Source: JAHDHW01 sp965277415 (GTDB taxonomy: Bacteria; Bacteroidota; Bacteroidia; Chitinophagales; Saprospiraceae). From it: a stretch of 64,000 nucleotides of DNA. Position 1 is the first letter of the stretch; the number at the start of each line of letters is the position of its first letter. The stretch lies in contig CBDICS010000020.1 of NCBI GenBank assembly GCA_965277415.1, positions 1 to 64,000 on the forward strand, given 5' to 3'. Under the pieces are notes generated by a model. That model was not told the origin of the DNA. It did not search any database and saw only the letters and a list, made by a program, of their open reading frames with translations. Shown piece by piece: positions 26,907 through 35,215 of this stretch. Made by a program: the position numbers and the translations under genes.

Positions 26907-27461
26907 ATGGCTAGAAGTAACAGAAGATAGAATGTCCAACGAGATTAATGCAGGTTCTATGGCAGATATTGCCTTCTTGTTATTGATCTTTCTTCCTGGT
27001 AACTACTCAGATCGTTGAAGATAAAGGTATACGTGTTGCCTTACCACCTTGGTCTGATGAAGAGCCCCGATATTACTAAACTAAAAACGCGGAATGTGTT
27101 TTCTGTTTTAGTAAATGCGGAAAACCAGTTACTTGTAAGAGGTGAACTTACTAGAATTGATGAACTTAGAGAAAGAGCTAAGGAATTTATCTCTAATCCG
27201 ACTAAAAGAGAAGACCTTTCTGAAGATCCTAAAAAAGCAATTATTTCATTGAAAAATGATCGGGGTACTAATTATAAGACATACCTCAATGTTTATAATG
27301 AATTAAAAGCAGCTTATAATGAACTATGGGATGAAGAAAGTCAGCGGATGTACGGAGAACCTTATTCCGATAAACTTCCAGTAGCATTGCGTAAAGCTGT
27401 TCGTGTGAAATTTCCACTTGTTCTTTCAGAGGCGGAGCCTACTGCATTCGGACAAGAGTAA
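26907..27461 (+). pseudogene. exbD: ExbD/TolR family protein 1, frame broken three times
   Basis: The family N-terminus is clear (NEINAGSMADIAFLLLIF, with the conserved membrane Asp), followed by TQIVEDKGIRVALPPWSDE and a soluble domain to KFPLVLSEAEPTAFGQE. The pieces lie in different frames and are joined by removing one base each near 26928, 26995 and 27066 (CCCC to CCC). It would be the periplasmic-facing partner of ExbB in the TonB energising complex. All breaks are +1, as in its two upstream neighbours. Confidence 0.8.
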
Positions 27462-27519
27462 TTATAGGTATTTGATAAGTCGAAAACTACCTTTTATTAC
27501 TCCATTAAAAAATTGAATT

Positions 27520-27987
27520 ATGTCTAAATTTCAGAAAAAAAGAGGAAAATCATCTCCAGCGATCTCTACGGCATCGCTTCCAGATATTATTTTCATGCTT
27601 CTGTTTTTCTTTATGGTAGTAACGGTCCTTCGGGATTCTGAATTAAAACTCAATATTACTACTCCAGAGGCAACAGAATTAACAAAGCTTACGGAAAAAT
27701 CTCTTGTAAATCATATGTATATAGGGAAACCTTTGCAACGATTTGAAGAAGAGTATGGTACTGCTCCGAGGCTTCAACTGAATGATAAATTTGCTTCAGT
27801 TAATGAAATTCCAGTGTTTTTAGAGCAGCATAAAATTAAAGTTCCTGAGAATAAACGTAGCCGGATTACAACTTCTCTAAAAGTTGACGGACAGGTTACA
27901 ATGGGTATAGTTCAGGACATTAAGACTAAACTCCGAAAATCTGGACAGCTTTTCGTTAATTATTCTGCGAAACAAAGACCAGAATAG
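27520..27987 (+). CDS. exbD: ExbD/TolR family protein 2
   Basis: The 155-residue protein has a basic N-terminus, then one membrane segment with the conserved Asp (STASLPDIIFMLLFFFMVVTV), then a periplasmic domain ending in NYSAKQRPE. It is the second ExbD-type gene of the cluster, 58 bases after the first. Two ExbD paralogues in one operon are usual in this phylum. The frame is intact, which marks the right edge of the indel-rich stretch. Confidence 0.9.
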   Translation: MSKFQKKRGKSSPAISTASLPDIIFMLLFFFMVVTVLRDSELKLNITTPEATELTKLTEKSLVNHMYIGKPLQRFEEEYGTAPRLQLNDKFASVNEIPVFLEQHKIKVPENKRSRITTSLKVDGQVTMGIVQDIKTKLRKSGQLFVNYSAKQRPE

Positions 27988-28007
27988 TTTACATTTACTA
28001 GAATATT

Positions 28008-28041
28008 AAAAAAGCCGAGTCATCTTAGACTCGGCTTTTTT
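28008..28041. terminator. Bidirectional terminator
   Basis: AAAAAAGCCGAGTC (28008-28021) pairs perfectly with GACTCGGCTTTTTT (28028-28041) around a 6-base loop. It can end both the exbD operon on the plus strand and the DUF4293 gene on the minus strand. Confidence 0.92.
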
Positions 28042-28069
28042 AGTTTAGTACAGAAAGGTCAACATAGAT

Positions 28070-28510
28070 TTATCTTAATCGGTCCATAGAACCCACTAAT
28101 TTATTATCCTTAATAATATACCTTTGAGCTAATAAAGCAAAAATGATAAAACCAATAGGAAGGTATAATCCTGCTTGATCAGAAACTTCAACCTTATCTA
28201 ATCCTATATTATTAGTCATAAAATGGACAATAGCTAAAATAATTCCGATAATATTAGCTACAATAGCTAGTCTGCCTAAAAGTAATTGTGTTTTTCTATT
28301 ATTAAAGAGAAAAATACTGATAAAAATTAGTCCGCCTGCTGCACAAAATAAAATCAAAACGCCAAGATTGTCTTCCAAATTATAAAGACTATCATTGAAT
28401 AATTCTGAGGCAACAACGTTTTGAGGTGTGCTTGCAAATGGGAAAACAAATAAACAAAATGCACATGCCGCAGCAAGGAGTAAAAAAATTGACTGAATTC
28501 TTTGAATCAT
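28070..28510 (-). CDS. DUF4293 family membrane protein
   Basis: The 146 residues start with MIQRIQSIFLLLAAACAF, the characteristic N-terminus of this Bacteroidota family, and contain four predicted membrane segments. Function is unknown. It has its own promoter (28566-28573) and shares the bidirectional terminator with the exbD operon. Confidence 0.85.
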   Translation of the reverse strand: MIQRIQSIFLLLAAACAFCLFVFPFASTPQNVVASELFNDSLYNLEDNLGVLILFCAAGGLIFISIFLFNNRKTQLLLGRLAIVANIIGIILAIVHFMTNNIGLDKVEVSDQAGLYLPIGFIIFALLAQRYIIKDNKLVGSMDRLR

Positions 28511-28565
28511 ATTTTATGTTTTTATTGATGTCCTTTTTAAATGGAGCTTGAAATTAATTCGTTTG

Positions 28566-28573
28566 CAAAGATA
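28566..28573 (-). promoter_or_regulatory. -7 promoter box of the DUF4293 gene
   Basis: On the minus strand this reads TATCTTTG, a perfect -7 match, 55 bases before the start codon. Confidence 0.6.
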
Positions 28574-28664
28574 TGTATCAGCATTCAGTAGTCAAAAATT
28601 AGTGTGAGGAATATCTCTTGGAATTATAAAATCTAGCTCCTTCTCGGCACAAGTACAGCCTAAA

Positions 28665-28700
28665 CTAAATTCTTTTGCGTTTTGCTTGAGGCTGTTTTTT
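28665..28700 (+). terminator. Terminator-like hairpin in a divergent gap
   Basis: ACAGCCT (28665-28671) and AGGCTGT (28689-28695) are followed by six T. It lies between two divergently transcribed genes, where no terminator is expected. It may end a small transcript or be a relic. Confidence 0.4.
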
Positions 28701-28721
28701 GATTTGAGGAAGTTCAAATCG

Positions 28722-28768
28722 AAAAAGAGACCACCAAAAGCGATAGTTAACTATTTTAGGATGTACTA
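28722..28768. repeat. Dispersed 47-base repeat, copy B
   Basis: This matches 6182-6227. The centre ATAGTTAACTAT (28743-28754) is a perfect palindrome. In this copy it lies about 50-90 bases upstream of an FAD oxidoreductase gene. Confidence 0.6.
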
Positions 28769-28804
28769 GCTACCAATTTTAAACAAATCAATAAATAATC
28801 TTTA

Positions 28805-28812
28805 TAAATTTG
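28805..28812 (+). promoter_or_regulatory. -7 promoter box abutting the oxidoreductase start
   Basis: TAAATTTG ends three bases before ATG at 28816 and six before ATG at 28819. If it is used, the mRNA is leaderless. Confidence 0.45.
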
Positions 28813-28815
28813 TAA

Positions 28816-29985
28816 ATGATGCAAATCAAAGACAATCGCAAGTCTACTCATCAGTGGAGTTATTGGGAAAAAGTCGCTTTTTTTGACGAAGTAGATGTAA
28901 CTATTATTGGAGGTGGTATTGTTGGAATAAATGCAGCAATCCGTCTGCGTGAATTATGCCCCCATTGGAAAGTAATTATTATTGATCGAGGCACCCTTCC
29001 TTTAGGTGCAAGTACTCGAAATGCTGGTTTTGCTTGTTTTGGGAGCATGACGGAATTGATAGATGATTTAAAAACGCATTCGGAGGACGAGGTTTTTGCC
29101 TTAGTAGAAAAACGCTGGAAAGGACTTCAACGATTGAAAAATAGGGTAGGGCTTACACAACTTGCTTATAAAAACCTAGGGGCATACGAGTTATTTAGAG
29201 CATCTGAAAAAACAGATTTTAATATTTGTAAAGAGTACTTAGGTCATTTTAATAAGATTTTGCGTTCTATTACTAAAGAAAAAAACGTTTTCGAAATAAA
29301 GGATGACAAAACAAGCTTATTCGGATTTAAAGAAGTATCACATTTAATTTTTAATAAAGCGGAAGGGCAACTTAATCCTGGAAAGATGATGAAAGCATTA
29401 TGGAGTATGGCAAAAATGGCTGGAGTTGAAATTTATTCAGGACTGGGAGTAGAAGCACTTGAACATGCAGGAAATGACCTTATTATCAAATGTGAGCAAC
29501 AATTGCAATTCAAAACGAAGAAAGTTCTTTTAGCTACTAATGGATTTACTAAAAAATTATTACCAGACTTGGACGTTTTGCCAGCTAGAAATCAGGTTTT
29601 GATTACAAAACCTATTCAAAAATTGCCCTTTCAAGGATGTTTTCATTATGATAAAGGTTATGTCTATTTTAGAAATGTAGGGAATCGAGTTTTATTGGGT
29701 GGAGGGAGAAACCTTGCTAAAGAAGTTGAAACAACAGATGAATTTGGACAGACCTCTCTTATTAAAAATGCATTAATCAATTTATTAGATAGGGTTGTTT
29801 TACCAGATGTGCCTTATGAGATTGATCAGTGGTGGAGTGGTATTTTAGGCCTGGGCGGTCAAAAGAAACCGATTGTAAAATGTATTGAAGAAAATATATA
29901 CACCGCAGTAAGACTTGGAGGAATGGGAGTCGCTATCGGTAGTTTAATTGGGGAAGAAGCGGCAGAATTAATTGTTAATACGTAA
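28816..29985 (+). CDS. FAD-dependent oxidoreductase (DAO family)
   Basis: The 389-residue protein has a dinucleotide-binding motif VTIIGGGIVGINAAIRLRE (about residues 28-46) and a second nucleotide contact LPLGASTRNAGFACFGS. A substrate-domain stretch reads FHYDKGYVYFRNVGNRVLLGGGRN. The C-terminal FAD contact is VRLGGMGVAIGSLIGEEAA. The family includes amino acid and amine oxidases acting in the cytoplasm; the substrate cannot be told. There is a choice of two adjacent ATG codons. It is monocistronic by position. Confidence 0.88.
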   Translation: MMQIKDNRKSTHQWSYWEKVAFFDEVDVTIIGGGIVGINAAIRLRELCPHWKVIIIDRGTLPLGASTRNAGFACFGSMTELIDDLKTHSEDEVFALVEKRWKGLQRLKNRVGLTQLAYKNLGAYELFRASEKTDFNICKEYLGHFNKILRSITKEKNVFEIKDDKTSLFGFKEVSHLIFNKAEGQLNPGKMMKALWSMAKMAGVEIYSGLGVEALEHAGNDLIIKCEQQLQFKTKKVLLATNGFTKKLLPDLDVLPARNQVLITKPIQKLPFQGCFHYDKGYVYFRNVGNRVLLGGGRNLAKEVETTDEFGQTSLIKNALINLLDRVVLPDVPYEIDQWWSGILGLGGQKKPIVKCIEENIYTAVRLGGMGVAIGSLIGEEAAELIVNT

Positions 29986-30091
29986 TTGTTTAAATAAGAT
30001 TTACGTTTCAACATTTCAGGATCACCCATGCAATTAAATTGCTTCAATGTTGTTTTCTAGAGATATTTTATCTACTTACTTATTAATAAGA

Positions 30092-31894
30092 ATGAATCAT
30101 ATAAAATTACTTTTAATCGGGGCCTTATCTAGTATAGCAATCTTGCTTTCTGCGCAGTCTGCCCCAGTGATTCAGGAAGCAACTGATACAACAAAGGCTG
30201 AAAAAATGATTGTAGAACATGCTGATTTAATGCAAGGTTCTATAAAAAATAATGAAGAAATCCAATTTCTAAAAGGAGAAGTAGAACTGCGACAGGGCAC
30301 TACATTTATGTCCTGTGATACGGCAATCCTTTATGAGTCAAAAAATAATGTCATAGCTTATGGGAATGTACTCATACAGCAAGGCGATTCTTTGACCGTC
30401 TATGCTGATTCTCTTTCCTATAATGGTAATAATAAAATAGCTGATCTATTTGGAAATGTAAGCCTCACTAATAAAGATAAACAGTTGTTTACAGAGCGTT
30501 TAAGATATAATCTAGACACAAAAGTAGCAACTTATACTACCGGAGCGACACTCACGACAGACTCTACTCAGTTGACTAGCCGTCGAGGATCTTATTATGT
30601 TGATTTGGATGAAGCTTATTTTAAAGATACTGTTTTTGTAGTCAATGAGAAATTTTCTATGGTTTGCGATACACTAAAATATAATTTAAAAAATAAGACG
30701 GCTACTTTTCTTGGCCCTACTAGAATTGATCAGAACAAAAGTAAAATATATTGTGAGAGTGGTTTTTATAATACAGAAACCAGAAATGCTAAACTATTTA
30801 ATAATGCACAATTTATAAAGGAAGAGCAACAAGGGACTTCAGATACGATAATTTATAATGGTAGTCTAAAAGAAATAATATTAAAAGGAAATGCTAAATT
30901 TCGTGAAGAAGATCAAAAGGCTGATGCGGATCAAATCATATATGAAGAAGAGACGGGAAATACTAGAATGCAAGGAAATGCAATTGTGGATAGTGAAACG
31001 CAACATATAGAATCGGAGTATATTTTTTATAATAAAAACACAGAAACCTATAGTACGGGAGGGCGTTCAACTGTTTTGGATGGTACAACAGTATTGAATG
31101 CTGATAGTATTAGTTTCGATGATAAAAAAGGACTTGGTTATGCGAAAGGTAATGTGGTTTGGGTTGATACCCTTGAAAATATTACAATCGTATGTGAAGA
31201 AGCGGACTATAATAAGGAAACGGATTATATTCTAGCAAGAGGCGGGAGACCTCTTTTTATTACTATTGTGGATGAAGATTCACTTTTTATGACTTCGGAT
31301 ACACTAGTCTCATTGAGGGCTAATCCAGATGATACACTTCGGACATTGCGAGCATATAATGATGTTCGAATTTATAAAAGCGATTTGCAAGGAATCTGTG
31401 ATTCATTAGAATATAGTATGGCGGATTCCGTTTTTTATTTTTATCAAGATCCGGTAATATGGTCGGATACGACTCAATTTATGGCAGATACTATTCAAAT
31501 TCAAATGGCTAATAAGAAAATTGATGAAATCCTTTTAAAGGATAAATCTTTTATTATAAATTCGCCAGATGAAGTATTTTTCAATCAAATTAAGGGTAAA
31601 ATGATTACGGCACTTTTTGAAGGTGATGACCTTAGACAAATGGATGTAGAAGGTAGTGCGGAGACTATTTATTATATCCTTGATGAAGAAGATGCTTATG
31701 TAGGTGTAAATAAAACTGTTTGTAGTGAGATGGTCATATATTTTGGAAATAATAAGATAAGAGATATTCATTATTATAATAAACCAACAGGTGATTATAC
31801 ACCATTAGATAAAGTGAAATCTAGTGATTATTATCTTGAGGGCTTTAAATGGGATATCGAAAAAAAGCCTAAATCACTTGAGGATTTATATTAA
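30092..31894 (+). CDS. OstA-like periplasmic protein (LptA/OstA fold)
   Basis: An upstream in-frame ATG exists at 30047, but the start at 30092 gives a proper signal peptide (MNHIKLLLIGALSSIAILLS, then AQS). The roughly 600 residues contain repeated beta-strand units of the OstA type (VELRQGTTFMSCDTAILYES, NVIAYGNVLIQQGDSLTVYA, and many D-S-L-x-Y motifs). Such proteins belong to the lipopolysaccharide transport bridge or its assembly; the Bacteroidota long form is less studied. It is followed after 71 bases by the batE-like gene. Confidence 0.85.
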   Translation: MNHIKLLLIGALSSIAILLSAQSAPVIQEATDTTKAEKMIVEHADLMQGSIKNNEEIQFLKGEVELRQGTTFMSCDTAILYESKNNVIAYGNVLIQQGDSLTVYADSLSYNGNNKIADLFGNVSLTNKDKQLFTERLRYNLDTKVATYTTGATLTTDSTQLTSRRGSYYVDLDEAYFKDTVFVVNEKFSMVCDTLKYNLKNKTATFLGPTRIDQNKSKIYCESGFYNTETRNAKLFNNAQFIKEEQQGTSDTIIYNGSLKEIILKGNAKFREEDQKADADQIIYEEETGNTRMQGNAIVDSETQHIESEYIFYNKNTETYSTGGRSTVLDGTTVLNADSISFDDKKGLGYAKGNVVWVDTLENITIVCEEADYNKETDYILARGGRPLFITIVDEDSLFMTSDTLVSLRANPDDTLRTLRAYNDVRIYKSDLQGICDSLEYSMADSVFYFYQDPVIWSDTTQFMADTIQIQMANKKIDEILLKDKSFIINSPDEVFFNQIKGKMITALFEGDDLRQMDVEGSAETIYYILDEEDAYVGVNKTVCSEMVIYFGNNKIRDIHYYNKPTGDYTPLDKVKSSDYYLEGFKWDIEKKPKSLEDLY

Positions 31895-31965
31895 GTCCAT
31901 ATCGGATACTTATTAATATCCTATCCCTAAATAGCTTATTTGTTGATTAGAATTTAGTATTAAAA

Positions 31966-32724
31966 ATGAAAAGTATAAAATTGTTTCTGGCTCTAATTTT
32001 CATTTCTTTTCAGTTGATTGCTTCTGAAAATGCCTCATCTGATCTTGATCTTGCAAATGAAGCATATAAAAGTGGAGATTATACTACAGCGGTTAAACTT
32101 TATAAGCAATTGCACGATGATGGATATAAAACAGCTGATTTGCATTATAATTTAGCTAATACCTATTACAGATTAAATGAAATAGGAGCTGCTGTTTTGC
32201 ACTTTGAAAAAGCCGCTTTATTAAATCCTCGGGATCAAGATATTGCCTATAACCTTAAAGTGGTCAAGAAAACACTGCCTGATCAATTTGAAGTTATTTC
32301 ATTTTTTTTTGTTTCACGTTGGTGGAATAATGCACAAAAAATAATGAGCCCCGCAGCTTGGGGCATTTTAGGTTTGCTAGTATTATGGACAGGAATTGCA
32401 GGTATCATTTTGTGGATTAAAGGAGAAAATCGAAAGTTAAGAAAACAAGGTTTTATTGTAGGAATAAGCCTAATAGTGCTGAGTACGTTTCCTTTGGCGC
32501 TAGGATTTGGAGCAGCTAAAAAACAAAAGAATTCTAAAAGGGCAGTGATTATGGTAGAACAGACTAAGCTTAAGAGTGCTCCTGATGAAGTAAGTGAGGA
32601 TATTATAAAATTGCATGAAGGAACGACAATCTCTATTTTGGATGAAATAGGAGAATGGAAGAAGATAAGATTGAGTAATGGTGAAGAAGGATGGCTTGAA
32701 ACTAAAATTCTCGGATTGATCTAA
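31966..32724 (+). CDS. batE: BatE-like TPR and SH3 membrane protein
   Basis: Signal peptide, then TPR repeats at about residues 27-95 (ANEAYKSGDYTTAVKLYKQL, HYNLANTYYRLNEIGAAVLH), two membrane segments (AAWGILGLLVLWTGIAGIIL and GFIVGISLIVLSTFPLAL) and a C-terminal bacterial SH3 domain (LKSAPDEVSEDIIKLHEGTT, WKKIRLSNGEEGWLE). This architecture matches BatE of the Bacteroides aerotolerance operon. The other bat genes are not next to it here. The role in the envelope stress response is inferred from the family. Confidence 0.8.
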   Translation: MKSIKLFLALIFISFQLIASENASSDLDLANEAYKSGDYTTAVKLYKQLHDDGYKTADLHYNLANTYYRLNEIGAAVLHFEKAALLNPRDQDIAYNLKVVKKTLPDQFEVISFFFVSRWWNNAQKIMSPAAWGILGLLVLWTGIAGIILWIKGENRKLRKQGFIVGISLIVLSTFPLALGFGAAKKQKNSKRAVIMVEQTKLKSAPDEVSEDIIKLHEGTTISILDEIGEWKKIRLSNGEEGWLETKILGLI

Positions 32725-32988
32725 ACAGTCTAGTAAAGCTGGTTATAACTTTATAGGCAGGCAGTCACAATATTGTCTCCATATAAACCTACCTCTATAG
32801 GAACAATTACCTGAGCTCCAACCTCCAATCTGATTTTTTGCTTCTACACTCATATATAGACCGAAGTGATTTAGGATTTTCCAAACCACTTCGCGTCAGG
32901 TATAATAATGTCATTATTAAAATAGGCAGCATTTTTGCATAAGTAAAAATTAGCTCACCTGAGAAAACAAACATGTAGTATATCAACA

Positions 32989-33642
32989 ATGATAGTACAA
33001 TTAAAAAATCAGGAAATCCTTTTTGATCATTTAAAGTCTTTTAGGTATGTTTTGTTGAATCCAATCTCAACAATAGAAAGTTCAACTGAATTTGATATTC
33101 TTTTTCATGCTGAAGAAGTAAAACTTCTAATTGAGCAATTAAAGTACAGACCAGACATTATAAATGTTGCTTTAGTTAATTCATTTCATTTATCACAAGT
33201 ACTACTAAAGTTTGAAGATAATAGAAAAATGGTGGTTAATTTTTGGCACCAGTTTACTTACAAATCTTTGACCTATTTGGATGAAAAGAATGTAATGACG
33301 AAAAGAGTGAAAGCAAGTAATGGGTGTTATATTCCATGTGTTGAACATTTATTCGAGTACTGGGTCTTGAAAAGTTTTTTGGAATCGAAAGGAATAAATA
33401 AAAGTACTTTCCAATATTTCAATGAATTTCATATTTTAGTACAAGAAGACTTATTGGACTACTTTAATATAAAACATGGAACTTCTTTTTCGAGTATATA
33501 TCAATTAACAGATTTTGATGATACTCAAAGAGTGAAGATCTTAAAGGATCTGAAAAAAATATCTTCAAATCAATTTATGAAAAAAGTAAATATCAGTTGG
33601 CACAATTTCTTAAGTGCCATGCGGCAAGCAAGGATAATTTAA
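32989..33642 (+). CDS. Hypothetical protein, possibly nucleotidyltransferase-like
   Basis: I do not firmly recognise this 217-residue protein. It has no signal or membrane segment, is rich in Lys, Phe and Asn, and ends close to a strong terminator. The layout FRYVLLNP, then FDILFHAEEVKLLIEQL, then FWHQFTYKSLTYLD, then a stretch around YIPCVEHLFEYWVLKSF faintly resembles minimal nucleotidyltransferase-type proteins found in surface polysaccharide loci. The Asp pattern is incomplete, so this is weak. The 264 bases before it hold nothing recognisable. Confidence 0.6.
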   Translation: MIVQLKNQEILFDHLKSFRYVLLNPISTIESSTEFDILFHAEEVKLLIEQLKYRPDIINVALVNSFHLSQVLLKFEDNRKMVVNFWHQFTYKSLTYLDEKNVMTKRVKASNGCYIPCVEHLFEYWVLKSFLESKGINKSTFQYFNEFHILVQEDLLDYFNIKHGTSFSSIYQLTDFDDTQRVKILKDLKKISSNQFMKKVNISWHNFLSAMRQARII

Positions 33643-33666
33643 GTCAATACATATTACATATAATTC

Positions 33667-33707
33667 AATAAAGCCTTTACATCTAATTTAGATGTAAAGG
33701 CTTTATT
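33667..33707. terminator. Bidirectional terminator
   Basis: Two 20-base arms (33667-33686 and 33688-33707) are perfect complements, giving a long stem with AT-rich ends containing AAGCCTTTACATCT. It separates two convergent genes. Confidence 0.85.
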
Positions 33708-33742
33708 ATTTGATTTTGATGCCACAGTACAGCATAAAAAAA

Positions 33743-33765
33743 AGCCCTATCTGGGAGATAGGGCT
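33743..33765 (-). terminator. Terminator of the rplU-rpmA operon
   Basis: AGCCCTATCT and AGATAGGGCT form a perfect 10-base stem with a GGG loop. On the minus strand it is followed by a run of eight T. Confidence 0.9.
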
Positions 33766-33804
33766 AACAACAAAAAATATAAAGCTATGAAAACTAAAAC
33801 TATT

Positions 33805-34407
33805 TTATTCTTCTTCAGTAGAAGCATCGACAACTTTACCACCATCTAACTCATCTTGCCAAGCTTTCAATTTTTCCCATTCACCGGCAGCTGCCATTTC
33901 AGCTTGTGCTGGCCAAGTGGTTGGGTCATGAGAAGAGTAACGACTACCGGCTGCTGCTAAAATTTCTTTAATTTTAGTAGCTTCAGTATTTGCTAACATT
34001 GCAAAGGTACTAATTCCTGCGTTATTAAGCAATTCTGAAATTTTTGGACCAATGCCTTCAATTTTTTTCAAATCATCTGCGCTATCAGAAGAAACTGGTG
34101 CAGCTTTTTCTTTTTTTGCAGGTTTTACTTTTGCTACAGTCTCCTGAACTTCTCCAGAAGGAATAATACTAACAAAAGTGCGGTTCAATCTTTTCTTTTT
34201 AAAGTTAACTGTACCGTCTATAAGTGCGAATAGAGTATGATCACGCCCTATTCCTACATTTTCTCCTGGATGAAATTTAGTACCTCTTTGGCGAACAATA
34301 ATATTACCCGCTATTGCTTTTTGACTTCCAAAAAGCTTGACACCTAATCGCTTACTATTACTATCGCGACCGTTATCTGTACTACCTACTCCTTTTTTAT
34401 GTGCCAT
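33805..34407 (-). CDS. rpmA: Ribosomal protein bL27 with C-terminal helix-hairpin-helix extension
   Basis: Residues 1-85 are a normal L27 (MAHKKGVGSTDNGRDSNSKR, GNIIVRQRGTKFHPGENVGI, GRDHTLFALIDG). A Lys/Ala/Pro-rich linker (about 90-108) joins it to a helix-hairpin-helix domain at 110-155 (DDLKKIEGIGPKISELLNNA). A tail with DPTTWPAQAEMAAAGEWEKL follows, to residue 200. Normal L27 has about 85-90 residues. From memory, a similar HHH tail is known on L21 of many Bacteroidota; here L21 next door is of normal length and the tail is on L27. It is the second gene of the rplU-rpmA operon. Confidence 0.95.
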   Translation of the reverse strand: MAHKKGVGSTDNGRDSNSKRLGVKLFGSQKAIAGNIIVRQRGTKFHPGENVGIGRDHTLFALIDGTVNFKKKRLNRTFVSIIPSGEVQETVAKVKPAKKEKAAPVSSDSADDLKKIEGIGPKISELLNNAGISTFAMLANTEATKIKEILAAAGSRYSSHDPTTWPAQAEMAAAGEWEKLKAWQDELDGGKVVDASTEEE

Positions 34408-34484
34408 TTGTAACTGTTTACAATGATTAAAAATAAGATGTAATGATGAGAATTGAAAGAGAATTACAAAAAAAATCTAAAAAT

Positions 34485-34796
34485 TTAACTTTTTATGCTG
34501 TCAATCTTCAATTTTGTGAAGCTTTGACGGTGTCCATTCTTCTTTCGATACCCTTTTCTACGCTTCTTTTTAAAGACGATTACCTTATCGCCTTTTTGGT
34601 GCCCTAGCACCGTAGCGTCTACAGATGCAGCGCTGACTGTCGGCTTGCCTATAGAAGTTTTGCCATCATTCTCTACCAAGTGTACTTGATCAAATGAGAC
34701 GCTATCTCCTTCAGTGGCTTCTAGCTGGTGGACGAAAATCTCTTGACCTTCCTCTACTTTGAATTGTTGACCAGCTATCGTTACGATTGCGAACAT
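34485..34796 (-). CDS. rplU: Ribosomal protein bL21
   Basis: The 103 residues have the normal family length and motifs (MFAIVTIAGQQFKVEEGQEI, KVIVFKKKRRKGYRKKNGHR, the basic C-terminal RNA-binding region). It is the first gene of a two-gene operon with rpmA, 77 bases apart, and has no helix-hairpin-helix extension. Confidence 0.96.
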   Translation of the reverse strand: MFAIVTIAGQQFKVEEGQEIFVHQLEATEGDSVSFDQVHLVENDGKTSIGKPTVSAASVDATVLGHQKGDKVIVFKKKRRKGYRKKNGHRQSFTKLKIDSIKS

Positions 34797-34856
34797 TAAA
34801 CTGTTTTTTTTAATTAAAAATTATTCGAAAATCATTAAAATTTTCGAAATCGACTG

Positions 34857-34864
34857 CAAATATA
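34857..34864 (-). promoter_or_regulatory. -7 promoter box of rplU-rpmA
   Basis: On the minus strand it reads TATATTTG, about 60 bases before the rplU start. The rest of the 419-base gap up to 35215 has a GCTGATCATC/GATGATCAGC inverted repeat (35073-35082 and 35148-35157) and nothing else I could identify. Confidence 0.6.
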
Positions 34865-35215
34865 CAATTAAATAATAAAAATACCAAAAGGAACCTTGGA
34901 GTATATTGGGAATATATTAGAAGGCAAAGGACAAAAAGCCTACTTCGTATAGAGCAATCGTAATATTCACCAGTAGTTTGAGTAAAGTAAAAATAAATGA
35001 TCAAAATTTTGGAAGTCTGTCCAAAATAGCCCCTCACAAGCGAAGCGATCACCAAATTACATAGTCCATAAGGCTGATCATCATCACACAAATCTAAAAT
35101 ATCGTTCTTACAATCGCCATATATAAAGAGCTCTTTTCATGCAAAACGATGATCAGCTTTAGAGAAGTCAGGGACAGGTTCACTAAAAGGGGCATTTTTT
35201 CTTTTTGAACAACTT

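Noticed and set aside
25654..27461. Programmed +1 frameshifting of the whole ExbB/ExbD cluster
   Set aside because: The break sites share no consistent slippery sequence or stop-codon context, and nine recoding sites in three adjacent genes would be unprecedented; sequence error is simpler.
32807..32989. Minus-strand open frame of 60 codons between batE-like and the hypothetical gene
   Set aside because: It is short, has no supporting motif and no start context; the gap looks non-coding.
34810..35091. Minus-strand open frame of 93 codons upstream of rplU
   Set aside because: It overlaps the likely rplU promoter and encodes an unremarkable hydrophobic and aromatic mix with no signal or family resemblance.
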